A stretch of 64,000 nucleotides of DNA from Bradyrhizobium archetypum. GTDB taxonomy: Bacteria > Pseudomonadota > Alphaproteobacteria > Rhizobiales > Xanthobacteraceae. The DNA is taken from the NCBI RefSeq assembly GCF_013114835.1, contig NZ_JAAVLW010000001.1:930001-994000 (forward strand), read 5' to 3'. The position numbers were made by a program, and so were the translations under genes. Positions 16,299 to 24,735 of this stretch are shown in pieces (the first letter of the stretch is position 1; each line of letters opens with the position of its first letter). Below the pieces are notes generated by a model, which had not been told where the DNA came from, searched no databases, and saw only the letters and a list, made by a program, of their open reading frames with translations.

Positions 16299-17258
16299 AT
16301 GCGGCAGTATATCCTGCGTCGCCTGCTGATCGCAGTGCCGAGCCTGCTCGGCATTTCGCTCGTGCTGTTCACGGTGCTTGCGCTGGCGCCCGGCGATCCG
16401 TTCGCGGAGCTCGTGACCAATCCAAACGTGCCGCCCGAAGTGGCAGCGGCGCTTCGGACCAAGTTCGGCCTCGACGATCCGGTCTATGTCCGCTACCTGC
16501 GCTGGCTCGCGGCGATGGCGCAGGGCGACTGGGGCTTTTCCTTTGTCAGCCGGATGAACGTCGATACGCTGATCCTGCAGCGCCTGCCGACCACGCTTTA
16601 CGTGATCGGCTCGGCGCAAATACTGGCGCTGCTGATCGCCATACCGGTCGGCGTCTTCGCCGCCACCCGGCCCTATTCGATCTTCGACCAGATCGCCAAC
16701 ACGCTCGCTTTCATCGGCTTTTCGTTGCCGACCTTCTTTACCGGCCTTTTGTTCATCCTGGTGTTTTCGATCACGCTGGACTGGCTGCCGTTCGTCTATA
16801 CCACCGACATCAAGGCGACCGGCTTCCGTTGGGTAATCGAACAAGTGCGGCAGGCCATCATGCCGGTGATGGTGCTCGGCCTGTTCCAGGCGGCCTCCAT
16901 GACACGCTTCGTGCGCTCCGCCATGCTGGATGTGATCCGTCTCGACTACGTCACCACCGCCCGCGCCAAAGGTCTCGGGCAAGCAAGGGTGATCGTCAAG
17001 CACGCGATGCGCAACGCGATGATCCCGGTCGTCACCCTGGTCGCGCTGCAGATGCCGGCCGTATTCGGCGGCGCCATCGTCACCGAGCAGATTTTTCGCA
17101 TTCCCGGCATCGGCTCGCTGCTGATCTCATCGATTCTCTCCAACGACACGCCGGTCGTAATGGCCGTGACCTTCGTGTTCGCCTGTCTTGTGGTGCTGTT
17201 CAACCTGATCGCGGATGTCCTGTATGGCTGGCTTGACCCTCGCATCTCCTTCCGTTGA
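16299..17258 (+). CDS. Dipeptide-type ABC permease, DppB family
   Basis: A 319-residue inner-membrane permease with six predicted membrane helices. It opens with MRQYILRRLLIAVPSLLGIS, the standard DppB/OppB start, and has the EAA loop DYVTTARAKGLGQARVIVKH (about residues 210-229), which docks on the ATPases. It pairs with the 17215 product to form the channel. It begins 27 bases after the binding-protein stop and overlaps the next gene by 44 bases. Confidence 0.94.
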   Translation: MRQYILRRLLIAVPSLLGISLVLFTVLALAPGDPFAELVTNPNVPPEVAAALRTKFGLDDPVYVRYLRWLAAMAQGDWGFSFVSRMNVDTLILQRLPTTLYVIGSAQILALLIAIPVGVFAATRPYSIFDQIANTLAFIGFSLPTFFTGLLFILVFSITLDWLPFVYTTDIKATGFRWVIEQVRQAIMPVMVLGLFQAASMTRFVRSAMLDVIRLDYVTTARAKGLGQARVIVKHAMRNAMIPVVTLVALQMPAVFGGAIVTEQIFRIPGIGSLLISSILSNDTPVVMAVTFVFACLVVLFNLIADVLYGWLDPRISFR

Positions 17259-18141
17259 GCGGCGCACCTATTCGCCGTGGCGGGAGACTTGGCGGCGCTA
17301 TCGCCGCCACCGGCTCGCCGTGGTCAGCGCATTCCTGCTGCTCGCCCTGATCGCGGCGGTGGTGTTCGGCCCCTTCGTCTGGCGCGTCAGCATCAACGAC
17401 ATCGACTTCACCTCCCGCCTCGAAGGCCCCTCGCTCGCCCATCCCTTCGGCACCGACGACCTCGGGCAGGACATTCTCGCCCGCATGATCTACGGCGGAC
17501 GGATATCGCTCGCGGTCGGCCTTGCCGCCATGGCGGTCGCCGTCCTCGTCGGCACGCTGATCGGGGCGCTTGCCGGCATGTCGCGCGGCGCGCTGGGCCA
17601 TGCGCTGATGTGGCTCACCGACCTGTTCCTTTCGCTGCCGCAACTGCCGCTGCTGCTGCTTCTCATCTATCTGTTCCGCGACGGGCTGAAGGCCGTGTTC
17701 GGCCCCGAGGGCGGTATTTTCATTCTCATCGTGCTCGTCATCGGCGGGCTACGCTGGATGCCGGTCGCCCGCCTGGTGCGCGCGCAATTCCTGTCGCTGC
17801 GCGAGAAGGAATTCGTCGAGGCCGCGCGCGCGCTCGGCGCCAGCCCGTTGCGGCAGGTCGTGCGGCACATCCTGCCCAACGCCGTCGGACCGGTGATCAT
17901 CGCGGGCACCATCGACGTGGCGGCGGCGATCATCGCGGAATCGACCCTGTCGTTTCTCGGCCTTGGCTTCCCGCCTGATACCCCGACCTGGGGACGGCTA
18001 TTGTTCGACGCCAAGGACTATCTCGACATCGCAGCGCACTGGGCGATGTTTCCGGGCGGCGCCATCTTCATCGCGGTCGTCGCGATCAATTTCATCGGCG
18101 ACGGCCTGCGCGATGCGCTCGACGCGCGGCGGGTGATCTGA
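17215..18141 (+). CDS. Dipeptide-type ABC permease, DppC family
   Basis: A 308-residue permease with a cytoplasmic N-terminus, six membrane helices and the EAA loop EFVEAARALGASPLRQVVRH (about 200-219). FGTDDLGQDILARMIYGGRI is the expected periplasmic loop of DppC/OppC. It starts inside the preceding permease gene (44-base overlap; an ATG 9 bases later is an alternative), so translation is coupled. It ends in TGATG, overlapping the first ATPase gene by one base. Confidence 0.93.
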   Translation: MSCMAGLTLASPSVERRTYSPWRETWRRYRRHRLAVVSAFLLLALIAAVVFGPFVWRVSINDIDFTSRLEGPSLAHPFGTDDLGQDILARMIYGGRISLAVGLAAMAVAVLVGTLIGALAGMSRGALGHALMWLTDLFLSLPQLPLLLLLIYLFRDGLKAVFGPEGGIFILIVLVIGGLRWMPVARLVRAQFLSLREKEFVEAARALGASPLRQVVRHILPNAVGPVIIAGTIDVAAAIIAESTLSFLGLGFPPDTPTWGRLLFDAKDYLDIAAHWAMFPGGAIFIAVVAINFIGDGLRDALDARRVI

Positions 18142-19133
18142 TGGCCCCATTGCTCGAAATCAAGGGCCTCAAGACCCACTTCGCCACCGACGACGGCATG
18201 GTCCAGGCGGTCGACGGCGTCGACATCACGCTTCAAAAGGGCGAGACGCTGTGCGTAGTCGGCGAGTCCGGCTGCGGCAAGACTGTCACCGCGATGTCGA
18301 TCCTGAAGCTCATCGCGATGCCGCCGGGCCGTATCGTCGCAGGCCAGATCATGTTCGAGGGCCGCGATCTCGTGCCACTGACCAGCCGCGAGCTCGACGA
18401 TGTCAGGGCCAAGGACATCGGCTTTATCTTCCAGGAGCCGATGACCTCGCTCAACCCGGTGCTGACGGTCGGCGAGCAGATCGCCGAAAGCCTGCGCCGC
18501 CACGAAGGTCTCTCGCACAAGCACGCGCTGGCCCGCACCGTGGAAATGCTGAAGCTGGTGCAGATTCCCAACGCGGCAGCGCGCGTGCATGACTATCCGC
18601 ACCAGTTCTCGGGCGGCATGCGCCAGCGCGTCATGATCGCGATGGCGCTGGCCTGCAAGCCCAAGCTTGTCATCGCCGACGAGCCGACCACCGCGCTCGA
18701 CGTGACCATACAGGCCCAGATCCTCGACCTGCTGCAGGATATGAAGGACCGCTTCGGCATGGCCGTCATGCTGATCACCCACGCGATGGGCGTGGTAGCG
18801 GAAACCGCGCAGCGCGTCGTGGTGATGTATGCCGGCAAGGTGGTGGAAGAGGCCGATGTCGAAAGCCTGTTCGACAGCCCGCGCCATCCCTATACGCAGG
18901 GCCTGATCCGCTCGATCCCGCGCATCGACCTCGATGCCGCGCACAAGACCCGGCTGGAGGCGATCGGCGGCTCGGTGCCGATCCTGATCAATCCCGCCCC
19001 CGGCTGCCGCTTCGCGCCGCGCTGCCGCTTCGCCTTTGGTCGTTGCGCCGAACAGGAACCGGTTCTGCGCGAGGTCGCACCGGGCCATCGCATGGCCTGC
19101 CACCTTGGCGACACGCAAGGAGGGACACCGTGA
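18141..19133 (+). CDS. Dipeptide-type ABC ATPase, DppD family
   Basis: A 330-residue ATPase. Walker A is GESGCGKT (about residues 41-48), the signature is FSGGMRQR (about 155-162), Walker B is [12 protein letters not shown], and the switch His is in LITHAMG. The C-terminal tail [19 protein letters not shown] holds the cysteines typical of the oligopeptide-ABC C-terminal domain, which in some members binds an iron-sulphur cluster. It shares its stop with the start of the next gene (GTGA), so the two ATPases are made in step. Confidence 0.94.
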   Translation: MAPLLEIKGLKTHFATDDGMVQAVDGVDITLQKGETLCVVGESGCGKTVTAMSILKLIAMPPGRIVAGQIMFEGRDLVPLTSRELDDVRAKDIGFIFQEPMTSLNPVLTVGEQIAESLRRHEGLSHKHALARTVEMLKLVQIPNAAARVHDYPHQFSGGMRQRVMIAMALACKPKLVIADEPTTALDVTIQAQILDLLQDMKDRFGMAVMLITHAMGVVAETAQRVVVMYAGKVVEEADVESLFDSPRHPYTQGLIRSIPRIDLDAAHKTRLEAIGGSVPILINPAPGCRFAPRCRFAFGRCAEQEPVLREVAPGHRMACHLGDTQGGTP

Positions 19134-20098
19134 GCGAACCCCTGCTGAGCGTCAGCGGCCTGAAAAAGCATTTTCCGGTCAAGGGTGGGTTATTGTCGCG
19201 CGAGGTCGCGCGCGTTCACGCGGTGGACGGCGTATCTTTCGTGGTCAATCGCGGCGAAACGCTCGGACTGGTCGGCGAGTCCGGTTGCGGCAAGTCCACC
19301 ACCGCGCGCTGCGTGCTGCGCCTCGTCGAACCCAGCGAAGGCGAGATCGTCTTCGACGGACGCGATGTGCGCGGCCTTTCCGGCGGCGACCTGCGCGCCA
19401 TGCGGCGCAACATGCAGATCGTCTTCCAGGACCCCTTTGCCTCGCTCAATCCGCGCATGACGGTCGGCGCGATCCTGGGCGAACCCTTCACCATCCATGA
19501 CCTCGCCGGCTCGGCCAGCGAGCGCGAGGACCGCGTGGCGAGCCTGCTCGTCAAGGTCGGACTGAAGGCCGAGCACATGCGTCGCTACCCGCATGAATTT
19601 TCCGGTGGCCAGCGCCAGCGCATCGTGATCGCGCGGGCGCTTGCGGTAGAGCCCAAGTTCATCGTCTGCGACGAGCCGGTTTCCGCGCTCGACGTGTCCA
19701 TCCAGGCGCAGGTGATCAACCTGTTGGAGGATCTGCAGGCCGAGCTCAACCTGACTTATCTGTTCGTCGCCCACGATCTCTCGGTGGTCGAGCATATTTC
19801 CGACCGCGTGGCGGTGATGTATCTCGGCCGCATCGTCGAGCTGGCGAGCGCGAGCGACCTCTACCGGCATCCCCGGCATCCCTATACCCAGGCGCTGCTC
19901 TCCGCGGTGCCGGTGCCGGATCCGAAGATCAAGCGCAAGCGGATCCGCCTTCAGGGCGACGTGCCAAGCCCGATGAACCCGCCGCGCGGCTGTCACTTTC
20001 ATACCCGTTGTCCGATCGCCGAGCCGCGTTGCCGGGAGAGCGCCCCTGAACTGAAACAGGGCAGCGACGGACATTTCGTGGCATGCCACCTGGCCTGA
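19130..20098 (+). CDS. Dipeptide-type ABC ATPase, DppF family
   Basis: A 322-residue ATPase and last gene of the importer operon. Walker A is GESGCGKST, signature FSGGQRQR, Walker [13 protein letters not shown] and switch His FVAHDLS; the tail [17 protein letters not shown] is the oligopeptide-ABC C-terminal domain. The start is the GTG at 19130, preceded by AAGGAGGG; longer frames upstream read into the previous gene. A strong hairpin lies 84 bases after the stop. Confidence 0.94.
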   Translation: MSEPLLSVSGLKKHFPVKGGLLSREVARVHAVDGVSFVVNRGETLGLVGESGCGKSTTARCVLRLVEPSEGEIVFDGRDVRGLSGGDLRAMRRNMQIVFQDPFASLNPRMTVGAILGEPFTIHDLAGSASEREDRVASLLVKVGLKAEHMRRYPHEFSGGQRQRIVIARALAVEPKFIVCDEPVSALDVSIQAQVINLLEDLQAELNLTYLFVAHDLSVVEHISDRVAVMYLGRIVELASASDLYRHPRHPYTQALLSAVPVPDPKIKRKRIRLQGDVPSPMNPPRGCHFHTRCPIAEPRCRESAPELKQGSDGHFVACHLA

Positions 20099-20181
20099 CG
20101 CAGCGCCTATTTGCGGCAGCGCCACCACAGGCCCGGCGCGTTAGCGCTCACGAACTCATGACAATGTGGAGATTCAAATAC

Positions 20182-20226
20182 GGCCCCGCCCCGGCAGCGG
20201 TTGAACCGTTCTGCCGGGGCGGAGCC
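20182..20226. terminator. Long GC-rich hairpin ending the Dpp-type operon
   Basis: GGCCCCGCCCCGGCAG (20182-20197) pairs with CTGCCGGGGCGGAGCC (20211-20226), 16 bp with one mismatch. The 13-base loop CGGTTGAACCGTT can itself pair. It separates the importer operon from a convergent small gene, so it probably ends both transcripts; there is no U tract. Confidence 0.65.
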
Positions 20227-20244
20227 GAAAATCGGATCGTGGCG

Positions 20245-20487
20245 TTAGCGCGAAACGCCGTTTTTGCGGATCAGGTCCGAAAGCTGGGACAACAGCTCCC
20301 GAAGCCGGGCATTCTCCTCGATCAGCGCGTTGACTTCGTCGGCATGTTCGTCGCGGCGCAGGGCCGGCTCATCCCCGCTAAGAGCATTCTCGAGCAGTGA
20401 AAAGGCGTCGTCGGTCGGTTCTGCAACCCAAAATGAAGGTTCTGCGCGGCGATCTCGCTGATTAAGCTGCGGATGGTCTACTCGCAT
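20245..20487 (-). CDS. Small coiled-coil protein (80 aa) with EENARLR motif
   Basis: An 80-residue hydrophilic protein. The C-terminal half, ALIEENARLRELLSQLSDLI, has a heptad pattern of a short coiled coil. The protein encoded at 21715-22044 ends in a closely similar segment (LLEENARLRKLAVKLSNLL), so the two belong to one small-protein family. GGAG lies 9 bases before the ATG. Nothing shows a catalytic role; a dimerisation or regulatory partner role is a guess. Confidence 0.65.
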   Translation of the reverse strand: MRVDHPQLNQRDRRAEPSFWVAEPTDDAFSLLENALSGDEPALRRDEHADEVNALIEENARLRELLSQLSDLIRKNGVSR

Positions 20488-20676
20488 GATTGATACTCCA
20501 ATTTAAAAAGCGGAACGGCCCCCAGTCGCTGTCGCGCGCGGAGAATGATGTGAGTCGGCCGGCAAATTTGCGACTAAAATTGGAATCGCGCGAAGACGAC
20601 CCCGGCGCTAAAGCGGCGTGATTGCGGCAAGTCGTAAAGCCCGGCGCGGGACGAAACTGCAGCCTGCGCGTGCGAT

Positions 20677-20769
20677 TTAAAGGAATGTAACCAATTGATA
20701 GAGCGCATAAAGGACTTCCAGGCCCATGAGAACGAGCGCTGCGATCATCAGATAATAACCAAAATGCAT
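20677..20769 (-). CDS. Possible 30-aa single-pass membrane microprotein
   Basis: A 30-residue frame beginning MHFGYYLMIAALVLMG that is almost entirely one hydrophobic helix, ending LYQLVTFL. There is no clear ribosome binding site, so this is weak; a longer frame from 21009 has non-coding-like composition before this point. Included because another membrane microprotein lies 210 bases away. Confidence 0.3.
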   Translation of the reverse strand: MHFGYYLMIAALVLMGLEVLYALYQLVTFL

Positions 20770-20978
20770 TGCGGGTCTTGCAACCAATACCTCTTGCGGC
20801 CCGTGCGGAATCGCGCCAGGCCGTAAACCAAACTCGAAACGCGCGCAGAAGGGACGAGCTTCCGGCGAAACCAGACGTCGGCAACTAGAAATGAAAAGGC
20901 CTCCGCCGCCGCGGAAGTGTGCTCTTGTCGCGAACCTCTCTTGACCGGAGGTCTCTAGTTCGACGCCAGCTCGCCTGT

Positions 20979-21077
20979 TCACACACCGTGGAAAATCTTG
21001 ATTCCCCACAGCACGATGACGATGGCCAACACCAGCGTAGCCGCCGTCAATACACTCTCTAAGGAAGCGACTCTCAT
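20979..21077 (-). CDS. 32-aa single-pass membrane microprotein
   Basis: A 32-residue protein: a short N-terminal part MRVASLESV, one membrane helix (about residues 9-25, TAATLVLAIVIVLWG) and a tail IKIFHGV. GGAGAG is placed 6 bases before the ATG, a good ribosome binding site. The charge pattern (Arg2 inside, Lys27 and His30 after the helix) gives no firm topology. It sits in a cluster of small proteins between the Dpp-type operon and the acyl-CoA dehydrogenase genes. Function unknown. Confidence 0.55.
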   Translation of the reverse strand: MRVASLESVLTAATLVLAIVIVLWGIKIFHGV

Positions 21078-21289
21078 ACTAACTCTCCGCTTCCCAGCCC
21101 CGCTCACGGTCTAGGCGATTCGTTGATTCCCCTGCAATCGCACGATCACAATGCCTTGAACGTTGCTTGGCGGTTGTGTTTTACAGGTCACACATCTGGC
21201 TACGGGGGCGCATTTTCCGGCCCGGCAACATCATGCTGCCGGCCGAAATGGAAATGCGCGCTCTTTCAGCGTTTTCGCTTCAAGCGGGG

Positions 21290-21490
21290 TTATTCGGGCT
21301 GGCTTGCCGGAACGTAGGAACCGGTTGCGACCGGCGTGCTTCGCCGCCCTTCGGCTAGCGCCGCCAGGCGATCGTACTCTTCCGCTACTTTGAGCAGACG
21401 CCCTTGATCCTTGGCGGCGGTTGCAGCTAGTGCCCTCGTCCGCTCCGCGCGCCGGCGCCAGTGATCCGCATTGGTCAGGAAATCCGTCAT
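21290..21490 (-). CDS. Small conserved hypothetical protein (66 aa)
   Basis: A 66-residue charged protein: MTDFLTNADHWRRRAERTRALA followed by a helical stretch LLKVAEEYDRLAALAEGR. This pattern (TNAxHWRxRAEExR ... VAxEYDRLA) recurs in small proteins of Bradyrhizobium-type genomes, from general knowledge. The ATG at 21490 follows AGGGG at 8 bases; a TTG just before it is a poorer choice. Probably a helical hairpin; function unknown. Confidence 0.6.
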   Translation of the reverse strand: MTDFLTNADHWRRRAERTRALAATAAKDQGRLLKVAEEYDRLAALAEGRRSTPVATGSYVPASQPE

Positions 21491-21714
21491 CAATCGCCCC
21501 TAAAATGTTGGCTCCCCAGCCCGCGCAGACGTTCAGAAAGGCCGGCCATACGTCAAAAATTTGGCCCAATCCGATCTGCCGTGTGACGTGAGCGAAGTGT
21601 GGCTTCTCCGCCAGCCACTTCGTCGTTGCCTTTCCGACGCAAATTTGCCCTCGACTCAATGGAATGCTCGTCATTGAGCCCACGACCGGGCCACCTTGTG
21701 ATCAGGAACTTGTC

Positions 21715-22044
21715 ATGGGTATCGAACATCCGCCGCATCACGGACAGGCCCGCGTCATCCCGTATCGAAACCTCGAACGGGCCAATAACGTCGTACCGCT
21801 GCATGAAGCCGGTCACCTGCGTCAGGCGGAAGACACGTCGGATCGGGATGAAAAGCTGCTTGCGGCCTTGTCGCCCCTGCTCGACGAGGTCGACGGACTT
21901 CGCGACAGTCAGGCGCAGGTTCAGGACGCCAGCAATATGCGGCGCCTGCTCGAAGAGAATGCCCGGCTTCGAAAGCTTGCCGTCAAGCTGTCGAATCTCC
22001 TTGGCGATCTTCCCAAGCAGGGCCGCTCCTCCGATCACGCGTAG
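21715..22044 (+). CDS. Small hypothetical protein (109 aa) with C-terminal EENARLR coiled coil
   Basis: A 109-residue protein with a mixed N-terminal part and a helical C-terminal half (LLAALSPLLDEVDGL, then LLEENARLRKLAVKLSNLL). The end matches the 20245 protein. The ATG at 21715 has CAGGA 8 bases ahead. Third codon positions are G/C-rich in this frame. An open frame on the opposite strand (21553-22038) covers the same bases and is considered a shadow, though not excluded. The last 10 bases overlap the end of the convergent hydratase gene. Confidence 0.55.
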   Translation: MGIEHPPHHGQARVIPYRNLERANNVVPLHEAGHLRQAEDTSDRDEKLLAALSPLLDEVDGLRDSQAQVQDASNMRRLLEENARLRKLAVKLSNLLGDLPKQGRSSDHA

Positions 22045-22817
22045 GTCGCGCTGACGCTTCCGAACGGACCGAAATCCGCGACGTAGGTCTCCCCTCGCTT
22101 CGGCCGCAGCATGCCCGTCAGCGTCCCCGTGCTGATCGTCTGACCCGCCTTCATTCCGATGCCGGTGCGCGAGAGTTCATTGGCGAGCCAGGTCAGCGGC
22201 ACCATCGGATGATCGAGCGCTTCGCCGGCCGTGCCCTTGCGGCGCAGCGTACCGTTGCAGGTCAACAAAACTTCCTGTGCGGCGATATCGCGCGTCTTCC
22301 AGTCGGGAATCGCGGCGCCACAGACGATCATGCCGCTTCCCGCGCCGTCGGCGAGGATCGCCGGCAGCGGCGGAAACGCGGCATCATGGACGAAGCGGCA
22401 TTCGGCGAGTTCAATTCCCGGATGCAGCGAGACCACCGCCTCGGTGACCTCCGCCACCGTATAGGGCTTCTCGCGCGGCGGCAGATCGACCCCGAGCCGC
22501 GCCTGATACTCGACCTCGGGAATTGGGCTGCAGAGTTTGGCGTGCTGGACGCTGACAGGCGATTCCACAATCGGCGCGAACACGCGGCCATAGATCGGCG
22601 AGTCCGTGCGCAGCTGGCGCTGCAGCCCCTCTTTCATCGCGGCGATCTTCCAGCCGACGACTTCCCAGCCCAGTTCGTCCGCGACGATGGCGGCGACGCC
22701 ATAGGCCGTCGCCTTGTCCGGCGGCACCAGCCGTTGATCGAGGCCGCTCTGCGGGCGCCCTTCCCGGCGCAGCGTCGCGAGCAGGCGGGCGAGTTCGCGT
22801 TGAAGCGCAATCTCCAT
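22035..22817 (-). CDS. 2-keto-4-pentenoate hydratase-like protein (FAH superfamily, MhpD type)
   Basis: A 260-residue protein of the MhpD/fumarylacetoacetate hydrolase-like group, which hydrates or decarboxylates 2-oxo-enoic acids in aromatic catabolism. Seen: GWKIAAMKEGLQRQL near residue 55, PEVEYQARL (metal-ligand Glu region, about 99-107), the HPGIELAECRF segment (about 131-141) and LTWLANELSRTGIGMKAGQTISTG near the C-terminus. It starts 3 bases after the acyl-CoA dehydrogenase stop, so the two are one unit. With a CoA-ester oxidising neighbour and a LysR regulator, a small catabolic module is likely; the substrate is unknown. Confidence 0.85.
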   Translation of the reverse strand: MEIALQRELARLLATLRREGRPQSGLDQRLVPPDKATAYGVAAIVADELGWEVVGWKIAAMKEGLQRQLRTDSPIYGRVFAPIVESPVSVQHAKLCSPIPEVEYQARLGVDLPPREKPYTVAEVTEAVVSLHPGIELAECRFVHDAAFPPLPAILADGAGSGMIVCGAAIPDWKTRDIAAQEVLLTCNGTLRRKGTAGEALDHPMVPLTWLANELSRTGIGMKAGQTISTGTLTGMLRPKRGETYVADFGPFGSVSATYA

Positions 22818-22820
22818 GGC

Positions 22821-24572
22821 CTACCCCTGCACCAGCGCGGCCGCCCGCTGCAACGAAACCGGCGCATCGCCGAGCAAGAGATCGATCGCTTCATTCTCCC
22901 ATTGCTGCGCCTCAAGATTGGTGGAGGAATGTTCGGCCAGGCGATGCTCGAGCACGAAGCGCGAGAGCAAGAGGCGGCGCGCATCGCCCGCTTCCCTGCC
23001 GATGCGCGTGCCTTCGGATGCCAATAGTGCGGCCGTGGTCGCGTGGTAGAGTTTTCCGGCAGCGATCCTGCAGAAGCGCTCATTCTCCGGATCGGCGGCA
23101 ACCCGTTCGGCGAACCGCATCGCGTCCGCCAGCGCGCCGGAAAGCCGCGTGCGGAACTGACCCGGCATGTCAGCCACGTTCTCCAACTGGCGACCGAGAT
23201 CGTCACGCAACGCTTCGTGGCCGCGCGCCTTCCCGACCGCGCGCTGGACCGCATCGAGCGCGTTGATGTTGCTGGTGCCTTCCCAGAGCAGCCCGAGATG
23301 GGCATCGCGAACGAGCCGTGCGTTTGGCCAGTCTTCGATGTAGCCGTTGCCGCCGCGCGCTTCCATCGCACCCGTGGCGACCGTGACATTGTCCCGGCAC
23401 GCGCGATATTTTGCGATCGGCGTCAGTAGCCGCAGCACCTTGTCGGACGCCGTCGCCGAGTAGAGCAGCGCCGACAGCGCCTGCTCCGTGGGCACCATCA
23501 GCTTGAGCAACTGCCGGCGCATCAGCGGATGGTCGATCACGGCGCGCCCAAACGCGTTGCGATGCCGCGCGGCGACCAACGCCTCGTTGAGGCATCGCCG
23601 CATCATGCCGGCCGCGCGCGCCAGATGCGACACCCGGCTCGAATTCACCATCACCAGCATCTGCTTGAGACCCTGATCCAGCTCGCCAAGCTGGTAGGCC
23701 GCGGCGCCCTCGAACACGATCTCGCCGCTGGCCATGGTGCGGCTGCCGAGCTTATCCTTCAGGCGCAGGATCCGGTACGAATTCCGCCGTCCGTCGGGAA
23801 GAATTTTTGGCATCAGAAACAGGCCGAGGCCGCGCCCACCGGCCACCGCGCCCTCGGGCCGCGCGAGCAGCACCGCCAGTTCGGCGTCAACGTTGGAGCA
23901 GAACCACTTTTCGCCCCACAGCTTCCAGTCCTTTCCGTCACGCACCGCCACAAGCTCGCCGGCGCCGACATCGGAGCCGCCGGTCTTCTCCGTCATGAAT
24001 TGCGCGCACTTCAGCAGCGTTAGGGGATCCTGGCTCCACATCCGCGCAAGATATCGCTCGCGCAGTTCATCCGTCCCGAAGCGGCGCACCAGCTCCGAAG
24101 AGCTGTCGGTGAGATTAACGGGGCAAAGCAGGCCGAACTCGGCTTGCGCAAACAGATAGTGAAAGACGTATTTTGCGATTGGCGGCATCGGCGAAGGCCA
24201 GCCCAGCACGCCGCCGCGGTTGCACATCGCGTGCATGCCGAACTTTCCAAACGCGATGCTTTCCATCTCCCGATAGGCGGGATGATATTCGACCCACTCC
24301 TCGTCGCGGCCATAGCCGTCGCGCGGATGCAGCACCGGCTGATGGCGCTCGGCCTGGTCCGAGAGGTCATGCAGCCGGCCTCCGGCGAGTTCGCCGAGTT
24401 CGGCCAGATGCGGCGCAAGATGCGCCAGCAGCGGCGCCTCCATGTAATGGGGCAAGAGATCGCGCAGGCTGCGGTCGGCCGAATAATAGTTCAGCCCGCG
24501 ACAGGTGGGCGCCAACGCTCCGGAACGGCGGGCCGCCGCGTCGCGGCCGGTCAGATCGGTGTGAATGGTCAT
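22821..24572 (-). CDS. Acyl-CoA dehydrogenase family protein (AidB-like branch)
   Basis: A 583-residue flavoprotein of the acyl-CoA dehydrogenase superfamily. FAD/substrate segments include MTEKTGGSDVGAGEL (about 198-212), GEKWFCSN, and GGNGYIEDWPNARLVRDA with LWEGTSNIN following. These and the length place it nearer AidB and long isovaleryl-CoA dehydrogenase-like members than to the common 380-residue enzymes. It would oxidise an acyl-CoA at C2-C3, or, like AidB, protect DNA. The ATG at 24572 follows GGAG by 7 bases; a longer frame upstream overlaps the divergent LysR gene and is rejected. It precedes the hydratase gene by 3 bases. Confidence 0.88.
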   Translation of the reverse strand: MTIHTDLTGRDAAARRSGALAPTCRGLNYYSADRSLRDLLPHYMEAPLLAHLAPHLAELGELAGGRLHDLSDQAERHQPVLHPRDGYGRDEEWVEYHPAYREMESIAFGKFGMHAMCNRGGVLGWPSPMPPIAKYVFHYLFAQAEFGLLCPVNLTDSSSELVRRFGTDELRERYLARMWSQDPLTLLKCAQFMTEKTGGSDVGAGELVAVRDGKDWKLWGEKWFCSNVDAELAVLLARPEGAVAGGRGLGLFLMPKILPDGRRNSYRILRLKDKLGSRTMASGEIVFEGAAAYQLGELDQGLKQMLVMVNSSRVSHLARAAGMMRRCLNEALVAARHRNAFGRAVIDHPLMRRQLLKLMVPTEQALSALLYSATASDKVLRLLTPIAKYRACRDNVTVATGAMEARGGNGYIEDWPNARLVRDAHLGLLWEGTSNINALDAVQRAVGKARGHEALRDDLGRQLENVADMPGQFRTRLSGALADAMRFAERVAADPENERFCRIAAGKLYHATTAALLASEGTRIGREAGDARRLLLSRFVLEHRLAEHSSTNLEAQQWENEAIDLLLGDAPVSLQRAAALVQG

Positions 24573-24676
24573 GGGCATCTCCATCGGCTCCGCCGGCCTG
24601 GTGGACCAGGCCCGGCGGCGATTACCGGCGTATGACCCGGAAAGCGCCCGCGCAAACGACTTCTTGGGTCGGCGGC

Positions 24677-24691
24677 TTGAGCCAGACTCAA
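24677..24691. promoter_or_regulatory. LysR-type operator candidate, TTGAG-N5-CTCAA
   Basis: The perfect palindrome TTGAG-CCAGA-CTCAA contains a T-N11-A core (24678 and 24690), the classical LysR-type recognition pattern. It lies 44 bases before the LysR start and about 105 bases before the acyl-CoA dehydrogenase start, in the shared divergent promoter region. Confidence 0.55.
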
Positions 24692-24735
24692 CGCCCCCGT
24701 TTGCCGCCCGATCCTTTTCCATTAAGCTTTGCGCC

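Noticed and set aside
14340..17003. An 887-codon open frame antisense to the Dpp-type binding protein and first permease
   Set aside because: High third-position GC produces long antisense frames; the sequence is low-complexity His/Arg/Asp-rich with no family match, while the other strand is clearly coding.
21553..22038. A 161-codon minus-strand frame opposite the 109-residue coiled-coil gene
   Set aside because: The plus frame has better third-position composition and a C-terminus matching another small protein; the minus frame has no such support. Not fully excluded.
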